19,844 nt of DNA. Origin: an uncultured Collinsella sp. (GTDB lineage: Bacteria; Actinomycetota; Coriobacteriia; Coriobacteriales; Coriobacteriaceae). The position numbers were made by a program, and so were the translations under genes. Location: NCBI GenBank assembly GCA_937981515.1, contig CALJNY010000221.1:1-19844 (forward strand), given 5' to 3'. Of the stretch, positions 1-6,683 are shown piece by piece. Positions within the stretch are counted from its first letter, which is position 1; each line of letters opens with the position of its first letter. The notes beneath the pieces were generated by a model. It had not been told where the DNA came from and made no database searches. It was given only the letters and a program-made list of their open reading frames with translations.

Positions 1-925
1 CAACGTGACGGAAAAGACGCGCAAGCGTGTGCTGGCCGCCATGGAAGAGCTGGGCTTTCGTCCCAATTTTGCTGGAGCGGCGTTGCGCGGCGGGTCGTAT
101 CGTTCTATTGGCCTGTGCATGTACAACATCACACGTGTCGGTAACCTGGCGACGCTCGAGGGTATCATGCAAGCGGCGCGCGAGCACGATTTTGCCGTCA
201 CTATGATCGAGATGGGCGGCGACAAGCCCTATGCGCTTGCCGATGCCTCGCGCCGCATGGTCGAGCGACCCGTCGACGGCATGATTCTCAACATGAACCG
301 CATGGCTCCCGATTTTGAGGAGTTTGTTCCCCAGCCGGGAGTGCGAACGGTCATCCTGTCCATGTATGCGCATCCGCGCTGCACGACGATCGACTCCGAC
401 CAGTATGGTTCGTGCGAGCTGTTGACCAATTATCTGCTGGAACATGGTCACTCGAATATGCGGTTTTTGGCGGGTCCAGAAAACTCGATTTCCTCGCGTT
501 TTCGTGAGGCCGGTTGGCGCGATACGCTGGGTCGTGCTCATGTCGATGCCGCTCCGATGCTGCGTGGCGATTGGAGTGCGGACAGTGGGTACGCCATGGG
601 CGAGCGGATTGCGGCCGAGGTGCTTGCCGGCGGGTCGCAGACGCCGACTGCCGTGCTTGCGGCAAATGACCAGATGGCGCTGGGCGTTATCGCCGCGCTC
701 GAGAACGCGGGCCTGTCCGTGCCCGACGACGTGAGCGTGGTTGGTATCGACGACGCACTCGAGGGACTTGTTCCTCACAATCGGCTGACGACGCTGCGAT
801 TTGATTTGCGCGGTGTCGGTAAGCTTGCGTTTGAGGCGGCGATTGGAGAGAGCTCGTCTATCGAGGCGATTCATGTGCCGAGCACGCTGGTCGAACGCTC
901 GACTGTTAGGGACATACGGGGTTAG
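1..925 (+). CDS. LacI-family transcriptional regulator, 5' end cut by window
   Basis: The reading frame is already open at base 2 (Asn-Val-Thr-Glu-Lys-Thr), so the gene starts before the window and the DNA-reading helix-turn-helix is missing. What remains begins at the end of the HTH/hinge region (RKRVLAAMEELGFRPNFAGAALR), followed by a complete periplasmic-binding-protein-like sensor domain of about 285 residues. It ends with the family's usual DDVSVVGIDD and LTTLRFD segments. It is clearly paralogous to the two other LacI proteins in this window, especially the one at 16125: they share MAPDFE, MYAHPR and GDWSA-SGY blocks. Such proteins repress sugar genes and release DNA on binding a sugar or sugar phosphate. 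The target and ligand are not visible here; proximity to lacG suggests a beta-galactoside or related sugar. An internal GTG at base 5 is not a credible start because it would remove the DNA-binding domain. Confidence 0.93.
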   Translation, partial: NVTEKTRKRVLAAMEELGFRPNFAGAALRGGSYRSIGLCMYNITRVGNLATLEGIMQAAREHDFAVTMIEMGGDKPYALADASRRMVERPVDGMILNMNRMAPDFEEFVPQPGVRTVILSMYAHPRCTTIDSDQYGSCELLTNYLLEHGHSNMRFLAGPENSISSRFREAGWRDTLGRAHVDAAPMLRGDWSADSGYAMGERIAAEVLAGGSQTPTAVLAANDQMALGVIAALENAGLSVPDDVSVVGIDDALEGLVPHNRLTTLRFDLRGVGKLAFEAAIGESSSIEAIHVPSTLVERSTVRDIRG

Positions 926-939
926 GTCCTACTCCGTTT

Positions 940-996
940 GTCTCGATTTGTAACAGGTAGACGCTCAAAAGCGGGCTACGTGTTACAGATTTAGAT
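940..996. repeat. Palindromic intergenic element, copy 1 (imperfect)
   Basis: Arms of 21 nt at 940-960 and 976-996 are inverted repeats with about five mismatches around a 15-nt centre; the core TGTAACA/TGTTACA is preserved. The centre can form a second small hairpin (CGCT caaa AGCG). It is a diverged sister of the element at 1021-1077. It lies directly after the LacI stop codon and could also act in transcript ending, but no T-run follows it. Confidence 0.7.
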
Positions 997-1020
997 TCTT
1001 CGGAAAGAGCAATCCTGTTC

Positions 1021-1077
1021 GTCTCAATCTGTAACAGCTAGGACCCAAAAACTCGGCTAGATGTTACAGATTGAGAC
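1021..1077. repeat. Palindromic intergenic element, copy 2 (near perfect)
   Basis: Arms of 21 nt at 1021-1041 and 1057-1077 match with a single mismatch; the outermost 16 bp (GTCTCAATCTGTAACA) are perfectly inverted. The loop is 15 nt. The element has the same size and arm sequence as the diverged copy 81 bp upstream, which points to a dispersed REP/MITE-like family rather than a gene-specific terminator. No transposase is present. Confidence 0.8.
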
Positions 1078-1096
1078 AAGCGGTCCCCGAACCGCC

Positions 1097-1141
1097 TAAA
1101 AACGCCGGGGGCGGCGCGCCGTGTGACGTGCCGCCCCCGGC
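1097..1141 (-). terminator. Rho-independent terminator of lacG
   Basis: A perfect 12-bp GC stem (GCCGGGGGCGGC at 1104-1115, complement at 1130-1141) is followed on the minus strand by GTTTTTAGG. It lies about 60 bp beyond the lacG stop codon in the right orientation. On the plus strand no T-run follows the stem. Confidence 0.85.
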
Positions 1142-1201
1142 TGAGAAATGGGGACAGGTTATGTGAGCGGGGCAATTCCGCCAACCGCTAGTTGAAAGCC
1201 G

Positions 1202-2641
1202 CTAGTCCAGACGACGGGTCTGCGCCACGTGCTTATACCAGTATGCGCTTGCCTTGGGCGTGCGCTTCTGGGTTTCAAAGTCAACGTAGAAGAAGCCGTA
1301 ACGCTTGTTGTAGCCATTGGTCCAGGAGAACTGATCCTGCAGGCTCCACAGGAAGTAGCCGCCCACGTTGACGCCCACCTCCATGGCCTTGAGCAACCAG
1401 CGCAGGTGCTGCTCGATGTAGTCGATGCGCGGCTGGTCGTCCACAAAACCGTCCTTGTAGGGGTCTTTGTAGCCCATGCCGTTCTCGGTGATGAAGATCT
1501 GCTTGTAGTTGGGGTAGTGCTGCTTAATGTAGACGAGCAGATCGAACAGGCCCTCGGGATAGATGATCCAGTCCCAGTCGGTGGTGGGGATGCCAGGCTT
1601 GTTCACATGCTCGCCAATACCCTTAACGCGCCAGCGGCCGGTGCCTTTCTCGCCCGTACCGTTGTGGTGCAGGTCGTTCTCGCCGTCGTAGGCCTTCAAG
1701 AAGCGGCACTGATAGTTGTTAACGCCCAGGTAGTCGTTGTAGAGCGCTGCCTCGCGCATAATCTCGAGGTCCTCGTCCAGGATCTCGATGGTGCCGCCCG
1801 AGACGGCAGCCAGGCGGTTGGCGCACTCGAGGGTGTCGGGCGCGTAGTCGCCGCGGAAGGTGGCGTCGAGCAAAAACTGGTTTTGCAGCACATGCTCGTT
1901 GTTGGCGGCTTTGATGTCGGCGGGGTCGTTTTCGTTGAGCGGGTACTTGAACTCCAACGACTGAATGACGCCGATTTTGCCCTTAAAGCCGCCGTTGTGG
2001 AAGGCCAGCACTGCCTTGGCGTGGGCGAGCATCATGTTGTGCTCGCACTGGAAAGCCTCGGCCAGATGCGCCTTGACGCCACCGGGGAAGGTGCCCTCGA
2101 TGTAGGTGTTGGAGGCGTCGGCCCAGATCTCGTTAAAGGTGAACCAGTAGGTCACCTGGTCGGCGTACTCCTTAAAGCAGAAGGTGGCAAAGTCCACAAA
2201 GGCGTCGATGGTCTCGCGGTTGAGGAAATCGCCCTTCTCAAAGAGGGGAAGCGGCGTGTCAAAGTGATGCAGCGTGACAAACGGCTCAACATGGTGCTTA
2301 TGGCACTCGGCGAAGAGATTGTGATAGAACTGCACGCCCTCGGGGTTGATTTCGCCGGTACCGTTGGGGAAGATGCGGCTCCAGGCGATGGAGAGGCGAA
2401 TGCCGTTGATGCCAAACTCCTCGCACAGCTCCAGATCGACGGGGTACTGGTTGTAGAAGTCCGAAGCGGGATCGGGGGAGAAGCGCCCCTGGGCTTCCAG
2501 GAAGTCGTCCCAGGCAACTTTGCCTTTACCGTGGGTGCGGGTCTCGCCCTCTACCTGGTAGGCAGCGGTGGCGCCGCCAAAGACAAAGTCCTCGGGAAAC
2601 TGCGCGGGCGGATTGGTGACGCTAGCAGGGTTAACGGACAT
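1202..2641 (-). CDS. lacG: 6-phospho-beta-galactosidase (GH1)
   Basis: A 479-residue glycoside hydrolase family 1 enzyme, close to the usual 468-470 residues of LacG. It would hydrolyse lactose-6-phosphate in the cytoplasm to glucose and galactose-6-phosphate. The acid/base glutamate is in TFNE (E171) and the nucleophile in ITENG (E386). The phosphate-binding signature SWTNGYNKRYG (S439, K446, Y448) matches the Ser/Lys/Tyr set of 6-phospho-glycosidases. HHFDTPLPLFEKGDFLNRETI near residue 125 and the C-terminal RYGFFYVDFETQKRTPKASAYWYK closely follow characterised LacG. The gene follows lacE on the same strand after 66 bp containing a strong hairpin, so it is probably the second gene of a lacEG operon. 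The ribosome site is weak (only GGAT about 6 bp before ATG). A cellobiose-6-phosphate specificity cannot be fully excluded, but the sugar context favours lactose. Confidence 0.93.
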   Translation of the reverse strand: MSVNPASVTNPPAQFPEDFVFGGATAAYQVEGETRTHGKGKVAWDDFLEAQGRFSPDPASDFYNQYPVDLELCEEFGINGIRLSIAWSRIFPNGTGEINPEGVQFYHNLFAECHKHHVEPFVTLHHFDTPLPLFEKGDFLNRETIDAFVDFATFCFKEYADQVTYWFTFNEIWADASNTYIEGTFPGGVKAHLAEAFQCEHNMMLAHAKAVLAFHNGGFKGKIGVIQSLEFKYPLNENDPADIKAANNEHVLQNQFLLDATFRGDYAPDTLECANRLAAVSGGTIEILDEDLEIMREAALYNDYLGVNNYQCRFLKAYDGENDLHHNGTGEKGTGRWRVKGIGEHVNKPGIPTTDWDWIIYPEGLFDLLVYIKQHYPNYKQIFITENGMGYKDPYKDGFVDDQPRIDYIEQHLRWLLKAMEVGVNVGGYFLWSLQDQFSWTNGYNKRYGFFYVDFETQKRTPKASAYWYKHVAQTRRLD

Positions 2642-2664
2642 GATGATCCAATCGTCTAAATCGA

Positions 2665-2698
2665 AGGGCCAGCCGGCTGTTGATGGTCGGCTGGCCCT
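2665..2698 (-). terminator. Intercistronic hairpin between lacE and lacG
   Basis: A perfect 11-bp stem (AGGGCCAGCCG at 2665-2675, complement at 2688-2698) with a 12-nt loop fills the short lacE-lacG gap. On the minus strand it is followed by TCGATTTAG rather than a true T-run. It is therefore more likely a partial terminator or an mRNA-stabilising element that sets the lacE:lacG ratio than a full stop. Confidence 0.6.
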
Positions 2699-2707
2699 GG
2701 GCGTTAC

Positions 2708-4483
2708 TTACTGAGCGAGCTGCTCGGAAACGAAGGCGAGAGACTTATCGCCGTTCTGGGAGAGCTCGATGTACTGCTTACCGCGGCAGGCGACGCACTT
2801 GTTGCCCACGCGCTCGCAGTCCTTTTGCAGGTCGGCCAGGTAGCTAGCGGCCTGCGGGGCCAGGACGACCAGGTCAAAGTCGGGGAGCATGTCGACGTGG
2901 TTGCCATATGCCTCGGCAGCGGTCTCAAGATCGATGCCGCGCTCCTTGGCGGCCTTGGCCAGCGCGTTGGCGAGCAGACCCGAGGTTCCGCCGCCCTGGC
3001 AGAGCACGAGCACGCGCTTGCCGTTGAGGTCGCTGGCGGTCGTTGCCTCGGCAGCGGATGCTGCAGAAGCGGCGGGGGCGTCGGCCTTCACGGCCTCGGC
3101 AGCAGCGCCGGCGGCAACGCTCTTGGCGTCAGCCTTGCCCTGGAAGGCATCGTTGAGCTTGGCGGCCTTCTCGGCGTTCTTGGCGGCGAGCTCCTCTTGG
3201 GAAATCTCGGCCTCCTCGGCGCACTTCTGGGCGTCGTAGGCACGGAAGAACGGGTAGTACAGAACGAAGTCGACGACCAGGATAAGGGCGAGCATCACAA
3301 AGGCGAGCGGCTGGAAGCCCAGGCCCATGATGGTGCCGATGGGGCCGGGGACGGTCCAAGGCAGGGTGTACATAAAGCCGTTCATGCCCAAGAAGTCGAT
3401 AAAGATCTTGAGGATCCAGATGTTGGCGATCGGGGCAAAGACAAACGGGACAAAGAAGACGGGGTTGAGCACGATGGGTGCGGCGAACAGCAGCGGCTCG
3501 TTGACGGCAAAGCAGACCGGGACGATGGCGGCCTTACCGACGGCGCGCATCTCCTGAGACTTGGCCAGGAAGCAGAACATAAAGACCAGGACGAGCGTGG
3601 CGCCGGTGCCGCCCATGCAGACGACGAAGTACTGGGCACCCTGGGTCAGGACAGCGGAAGCGTGCTGACCAGCCTGGAACGCAGCCAGGTTGTCGGTCAT
3701 GTTGGCAACGAGGGCGGCGGCGATGGCGGGCTCGACGATCGAGGGGCCGTGGACGCCGACGAACCAGAAGAGGCTCATGGCGCCGTAAATCACAGCGAGG
3801 CCGATATAGCCATCGGCAGCGGTGAACAGGGGCTGGAACACCTGGATGACACCCTGGGCAAAGCAGAAGCCAAAAGCAGCGCGGAAGACGATGTCAAAAA
3901 TCCAAAAGACGGTGATGCAGACGGAGAAGGGGATGATGTCCTTGAAGGTCTGCGAGATGTTGGGCGGAACCTGCTCGGGCATCTTGACGGTGATGTTGCG
4001 CTTAATGAAGAACTTGTAGATGATGCCGGTCACAAACGCAGCGATGAAGGCGGTCAGCAGGCCCTTGGAACCAAGGTAGGTGGTGTTGAAGCCGCTGGCG
4101 GCATCCGTGGCGATGGTATCGCTCGAAAGGAGCAAGAAGCCGATGATGGCCGCGCACATGCACGAGATGAAGTTGATCTGGTTGTTCTTGGGCAGATCGC
4201 GGTTCTGGGCGTCGGCGAAGTGCTTGGCCGTGGTGGCGGCGCAGGCGATGGCCAGGATGCCCATGGAGTAGTTGTAGCACTTCCACAGGGCGTTGTTGAT
4301 GTCATCGGGCCAGTAGAAACCCCAGATGTTGGGGACCGAGGCTACCAGGCAGAAGATGGACGAGAAGATGATGATGGGGATGACGGAGATAAAGCCGTCG
4401 CGGATCGCCTTGAGGTACTTGTTGCGGGCGATCGCGTTGAAAAAGGGCTGGCCCTTTTCGATGATGGCGATAAGTTGCTCCAT
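2708..4483 (-). CDS. lacE: PTS lactose-specific EIICB component
   Basis: A 591-residue membrane permease of the lactose/cellobiose PTS family that imports lactose and phosphorylates it to lactose-6-phosphate. Residues 1 to about 415 form the EIIC channel, with many hydrophobic segments, a conserved VGVHGP (H245) and NEP (N328-P330). An Ala/Lys/Glu-rich linker (about 420-485) leads to an EIIB domain beginning GKRVLVLCQGGGTSG; C495 is the phospho-acceptor cysteine. Length is slightly above the usual 568-577 because of the Ala-rich linker. The start is supported by AGGAG six bases before ATG. The partner EIIA (lacF) is encoded separately at 6060. Transcription starts from the divergent region shared with the LacI regulator at 4841, so it is likely controlled by that protein through the operators listed there. 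The EIICB fusion and the company of lacG/lacAB/lacC make lactose much more likely than cellobiose. Confidence 0.94.
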   Translation of the reverse strand: MEQLIAIIEKGQPFFNAIARNKYLKAIRDGFISVIPIIIFSSIFCLVASVPNIWGFYWPDDINNALWKCYNYSMGILAIACAATTAKHFADAQNRDLPKNNQINFISCMCAAIIGFLLLSSDTIATDAASGFNTTYLGSKGLLTAFIAAFVTGIIYKFFIKRNITVKMPEQVPPNISQTFKDIIPFSVCITVFWIFDIVFRAAFGFCFAQGVIQVFQPLFTAADGYIGLAVIYGAMSLFWFVGVHGPSIVEPAIAAALVANMTDNLAAFQAGQHASAVLTQGAQYFVVCMGGTGATLVLVFMFCFLAKSQEMRAVGKAAIVPVCFAVNEPLLFAAPIVLNPVFFVPFVFAPIANIWILKIFIDFLGMNGFMYTLPWTVPGPIGTIMGLGFQPLAFVMLALILVVDFVLYYPFFRAYDAQKCAEEAEISQEELAAKNAEKAAKLNDAFQGKADAKSVAAGAAAEAVKADAPAASAASAAEATTASDLNGKRVLVLCQGGGTSGLLANALAKAAKERGIDLETAAEAYGNHVDMLPDFDLVVLAPQAASYLADLQKDCERVGNKCVACRGKQYIELSQNGDKSLAFVSEQLAQ

Positions 4484-4489
4484 GCAATG

Positions 4490-4494
4490 CTCCT
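4490..4494 (-). promoter_or_regulatory. Ribosome binding site of lacE
   Basis: On the minus strand AGGAG lies six bases before the lacE ATG (complement 4481-4483) and fixes that start. Confidence 0.8.
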
Positions 4495-4524
4495 AAGAGT
4501 CGGTGGGTTAGCAACGATGGTAGC

Positions 4525-4546
4525 TTTTGGCGTTCGGTTGCCAAAA
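4525..4546. promoter_or_regulatory. Inverted repeat near lacE promoter
   Basis: TTTTGGC and GCCAAAA form perfect 7-bp arms around an 8-bp spacer, directly next to the first 14-bp operator-like site. It could be an additional regulator site or a hairpin in the lacE leader. No protein can be assigned from sequence alone. Confidence 0.4.
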
Positions 4547-4560
4547 TGTTGACGTTGCCA
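4547..4560 (-). promoter_or_regulatory. lac operator candidate 1 (LacI-type)
   Basis: Read on the minus strand this is TGGCAACGTCAACA, a CG-centred 14-mer typical of LacI-family operators. It lies 64 bp before the lacE start and is one of three related copies in this divergent region. Confidence 0.65.
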
Positions 4561-4666
4561 TTTTGTGACACAAAAAAAGACGCGAACCGGTGGTTCCTGT
4601 GCCTGCGAACCGTCGATTCCTTACGCGTAAACGTTTGAGCCGCCCGGTGGCTCTGTGTTTGCACAA

Positions 4667-4680
4667 TGGCAACGTTAACA
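4667..4680 (+). promoter_or_regulatory. lac operator candidate 2 (LacI-type)
   Basis: TGGCAACGTTAACA, the best copy of the 14-mer, lies 120 bp (centre to centre) from candidate 1, midway in the lacE/lacI region. Its right half ACGTTAACA is identical to that of the putative gal operators at 15831 and 15895. Confidence 0.68.
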
Positions 4681-4811
4681 TTTGGGCGCCAAAAGCCGTT
4701 CGGGGAAGCAAAAATGTCGGTGAACGGTAGGTTTTGGGTGGTGAGCGTATGGTGGGGGAGGCGTTAGATATACTTGAAGACGTTTCATTTGACTGCGTAG
4801 GGTGCCACCAA

Positions 4812-4825
4812 TGGCATCGTTGACA
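4812..4825 (+). promoter_or_regulatory. lac operator candidate 3 (LacI-type)
   Basis: TGGCATCGTTGACA differs from candidate 2 at two positions and lies 15 bp before the start codon of the LacI gene at 4841. That position suits autorepression. Confidence 0.6.
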
Positions 4826-4840
4826 TAGAAAGATCGACCT

Positions 4841-5845
4841 ATGGCCGCTGTTAAAAAATCGGTATCCGTCAAAGACGTGGCGCGCCTCGCGGGCGTCTCG
4901 GAGCAGACGGTCTCGCGCACCGTGCACGATTCGCCCAGTGTGCGCCCCGAGACCAAGGAACGCGTGCGTGCCGCCATGCGCGAGCTGGGGTATCGCCCCA
5001 ATTTTGCCGGTCGATCGCTGCGCCGTGGCAAGTTTAAGACCGTCGGCGTCGCCATGTTCAACATTACCGGTACCGGCAACCTCGACCGTATGGAGGGCTT
5101 TGCCGCCGCGGCCGACAAACATGGCTATGCCATCACCCTCACTAAAGTAGATGGACATCCCTATACCCTCGAGAGCGCATCGTCGCGTATGAGCGCGCTG
5201 CCGGTAGACGGCATGGTCGTGATCATGAATCGCATGCCGGCGGACTTTGGCACCTTCGAGCCGCTGCCCGGCATGCAGACGGTGCTCGTTACGATGCTGG
5301 AGCACCCGCTCTGTTCAACGGTCGATAACGACCAGTTCGATTGCTCGCGCCAGATGGTCGAGTACTTGCTGGGGCGGGGGCACAAAACCGTGCACTTTAT
5401 CTCGTGTCCCGAGCGCTCGCTTTCGGGCATGCGGCGCGAGGAAGGCTGGCGCGAGACATTGCGCGCGCATGGTATTGAACCGCCGCGACTCATCCGTGGG
5501 GATTGGACGGCACAGAGCGGATATGCTGCCGGTCAGGCTCTGGCGGAAGATCCGACCTGTACGGCCATTTATGCTTCCAACGATGCCATGGCCTACGGCT
5601 GCATTCGCGGGCTCGAGTCGTGCGGAAGGCGTGTGCCCAAGGACGTGAGCGTGGTGGGTGTTGATGACAGCCTGGGCGATATCGTGCCCGACCGTCGCCT
5701 GACCACGGTGCGCTTTGACAACAAGCGCGTCGGCATGTGGGCGGTCGACAAGATTGCCGGCGCCGATGGGGGTGCGTCTGGCGTGGAGCACATGCTGATT
5801 CCCGGTGTGCTCGTAGAGGGCGATACGGTGCGCGATTTGCGTTAG
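4841..5845 (+). CDS. LacI-family regulator of the lac genes
   Basis: A 334-residue LacI/GalR-family repressor of normal length. The helix-turn-helix is at about residues 9-28 (VSVKDVARLAGVSEQTVSR, recognition helix SEQTVSR) and the hinge region around residues 45-60. The sensor domain follows, ending with DVSVVGVDDSL and LTTVRFD. It is transcribed divergently from lacE and sits upstream of lacF, so the likely job is repression of the lactose PTS genes, with lactose-6-phosphate, galactose-6-phosphate or a related sugar as inducer (inference). Three TGGCA[A/T]CGT[T/C][A/G]ACA sites lie in the divergent region, one right before its own start. The ribosome site is weak (GAAAG about 9 bp upstream). 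The protein is paralogous to the LacI proteins at 1 and 16125. Canonical Firmicutes lac operons instead use the DeoR-type LacR. Confidence 0.92.
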   Translation: MAAVKKSVSVKDVARLAGVSEQTVSRTVHDSPSVRPETKERVRAAMRELGYRPNFAGRSLRRGKFKTVGVAMFNITGTGNLDRMEGFAAAADKHGYAITLTKVDGHPYTLESASSRMSALPVDGMVVIMNRMPADFGTFEPLPGMQTVLVTMLEHPLCSTVDNDQFDCSRQMVEYLLGRGHKTVHFISCPERSLSGMRREEGWRETLRAHGIEPPRLIRGDWTAQSGYAAGQALAEDPTCTAIYASNDAMAYGCIRGLESCGRRVPKDVSVVGVDDSLGDIVPDRRLTTVRFDNKRVGMWAVDKIAGADGGASGVEHMLIPGVLVEGDTVRDLR

Positions 5846-5905
5846 GGTGCGGCCCTGTTTGGGTTGCCGCTAATTGTGTTCGATATTGTTCAGATTGGTT
5901 TAAAA

Positions 5906-5980
5906 ACCGTTCACGGGCGAAAAGTGACCGTTCATAGTTCGAAATTACGTTTTGAGCTGTTCTTTTTTGTTTGAATGTTA
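5906..5980 (+). promoter_or_regulatory. lacF control region
   Basis: Between the LacI stop and lacF there are two direct copies of ACCGTTCA (5906-5913 and 5927-5934, 21 bp apart) and an AT-rich TGTTCTTTTTTGTTTGAA stretch (5958-5975). The latter resembles sequences before lacA (7835-7854) and lacX (9128-9141), suggesting a shared regulator site. No confident -35/-10 pair could be set. Confidence 0.45.
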
Positions 5981-6059
5981 TTGTTTCTGTCATACACAAC
6001 GCAGCGCGTATGCCCGGACGCGATGCTCTCCATTGGTTCATATGTGAAAGGAACGCAAT

Positions 6060-6398
6060 ATGGCAACCAAAGAAGAAATCTCGATGGTTGGATTCGAGAT
6101 CGTCGCATACGCAGGTGACGCCCAGACCGATCTGCTTGCAGCGCTCGATGCTGCTCGCGAGGGCGATTTTGAGAAGGCCGAACAGCTGCACAAGGATGCC
6201 AGCGATGCGCTCATCGGTGCCCACGACACGCAGACCAAACTGCTTTCGCAGGAGGCCGGCGGTGGCGAGATGGAGATGACCTTCATCATGGCTCACGCTC
6301 AGGACACTCTAATGACCACTATGATCCTGGAGAAGCAGACCCGCTTTACCATCGATGCCTACAAGCGCATCGCCGAGCTTGAGGCCAAGCTCGCCTAA
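6060..6398 (+). CDS. lacF: PTS lactose-specific EIIA component
   Basis: A 112-residue cytoplasmic phosphocarrier of the lactose/cellobiose EIIA family; family members are usually 100-115 residues. It passes phosphate from HPr to the EIIB cysteine of LacE. The all-helical fold is visible: an N-terminal MVGFEIVAYAGDAQTDLLAALDAAREGDF helix-turn, then EAGGGEMEMTFIMAHAQDTLMTT. Within the latter, H79 in HAQDxLM is the phosphorylated histidine and D82 is at the conserved trimer metal position. GAAAGGA lies about 6-7 bases before the ATG. The gene stands alone, with a perfect 14-bp terminator 28 bp after its stop, separated from lacE by the regulator gene. That is unlike the compact lacFEG order of lactic acid bacteria. 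Confidence 0.95.
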   Translation: MATKEEISMVGFEIVAYAGDAQTDLLAALDAAREGDFEKAEQLHKDASDALIGAHDTQTKLLSQEAGGGEMEMTFIMAHAQDTLMTTMILEKQTRFTIDAYKRIAELEAKLA

Positions 6399-6425
6399 CG
6401 AGTCCTCACAACCAAGTCCCCTTCC

Positions 6426-6460
6426 AAAAGCTCTGCCGCTACCCGCGGCAGAGCTTTTTC
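6426..6460 (+). terminator. Rho-independent terminator of lacF
   Basis: A perfect 14-bp stem (AAAAGCTCTGCCGC at 6426-6439, complement at 6445-6458) has a five-base loop and runs into five Ts. It lies 28 bp past the lacF stop. Confidence 0.93.
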
Positions 6461-6473
6461 TGTCCTCCTCCAA

Positions 6474-6538
6474 GTTGCGGTGAAATAGGGACTGAATAGG
6501 GGCCGACGGGCGCAAAACAATCCCTATTCCACCGCAAC
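6474..6538. repeat. Long palindromic intergenic element
   Basis: Arms of 18 nt (6474-6491 and 6521-6538; GTTGCGGTGAAATAGGGA with one mismatch) enclose a 29-nt centre. The arms differ from those at 1021-1077, but size and design are similar. It starts right after the lacF terminator and carries no T-run, so it looks like a dispersed REP/MITE-like element rather than a terminator. A 14-bp perfect palindrome AACGACTAGTCGTT follows at 6571-6584, after a GGGGACGTTCTT tag (6558-6569) also found at both ends of the ATPase island. Confidence 0.65.
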
Positions 6539-6683
6539 TCATCCCGAGACAGTCATTGGGGACGTTCTTAAACGACTAGTCGTTGGGGGCAGTCTTGGAG
6601 CTTCTGCACGCCCTCCCGTTCGGTTTTTCGATGGGTGGGTATACTTCCATCCGCAATGCAGGCCGGAATGAGGAGGTGTCCAA

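Noticed and set aside
1142..1170. GGGGACAGG tag as an insertion sequence end
   Set aside because: No transposase, no target duplication and no partner end visible; noted only as a recurring tag.
1229..2659. 476-codon plus-strand open frame antisense to lacG
   Set aside because: Shadow of a high-GC coding strand; low-complexity Val/Gly/Leu-rich product without domains, while lacG is unmistakable.
2825..4552. 575-codon plus-strand open frame antisense to lacE
   Set aside because: Gly/Asp/Glu-rich product typical of antisense translation of a GC-rich membrane protein gene.
4622..4636. Possible catabolite-response (cre) site around GTAAACGTTTGA
   Set aside because: Only a partial match to the cre consensus, and no evidence in the window for a CcpA-type system; AAACGTTT alone is too short.
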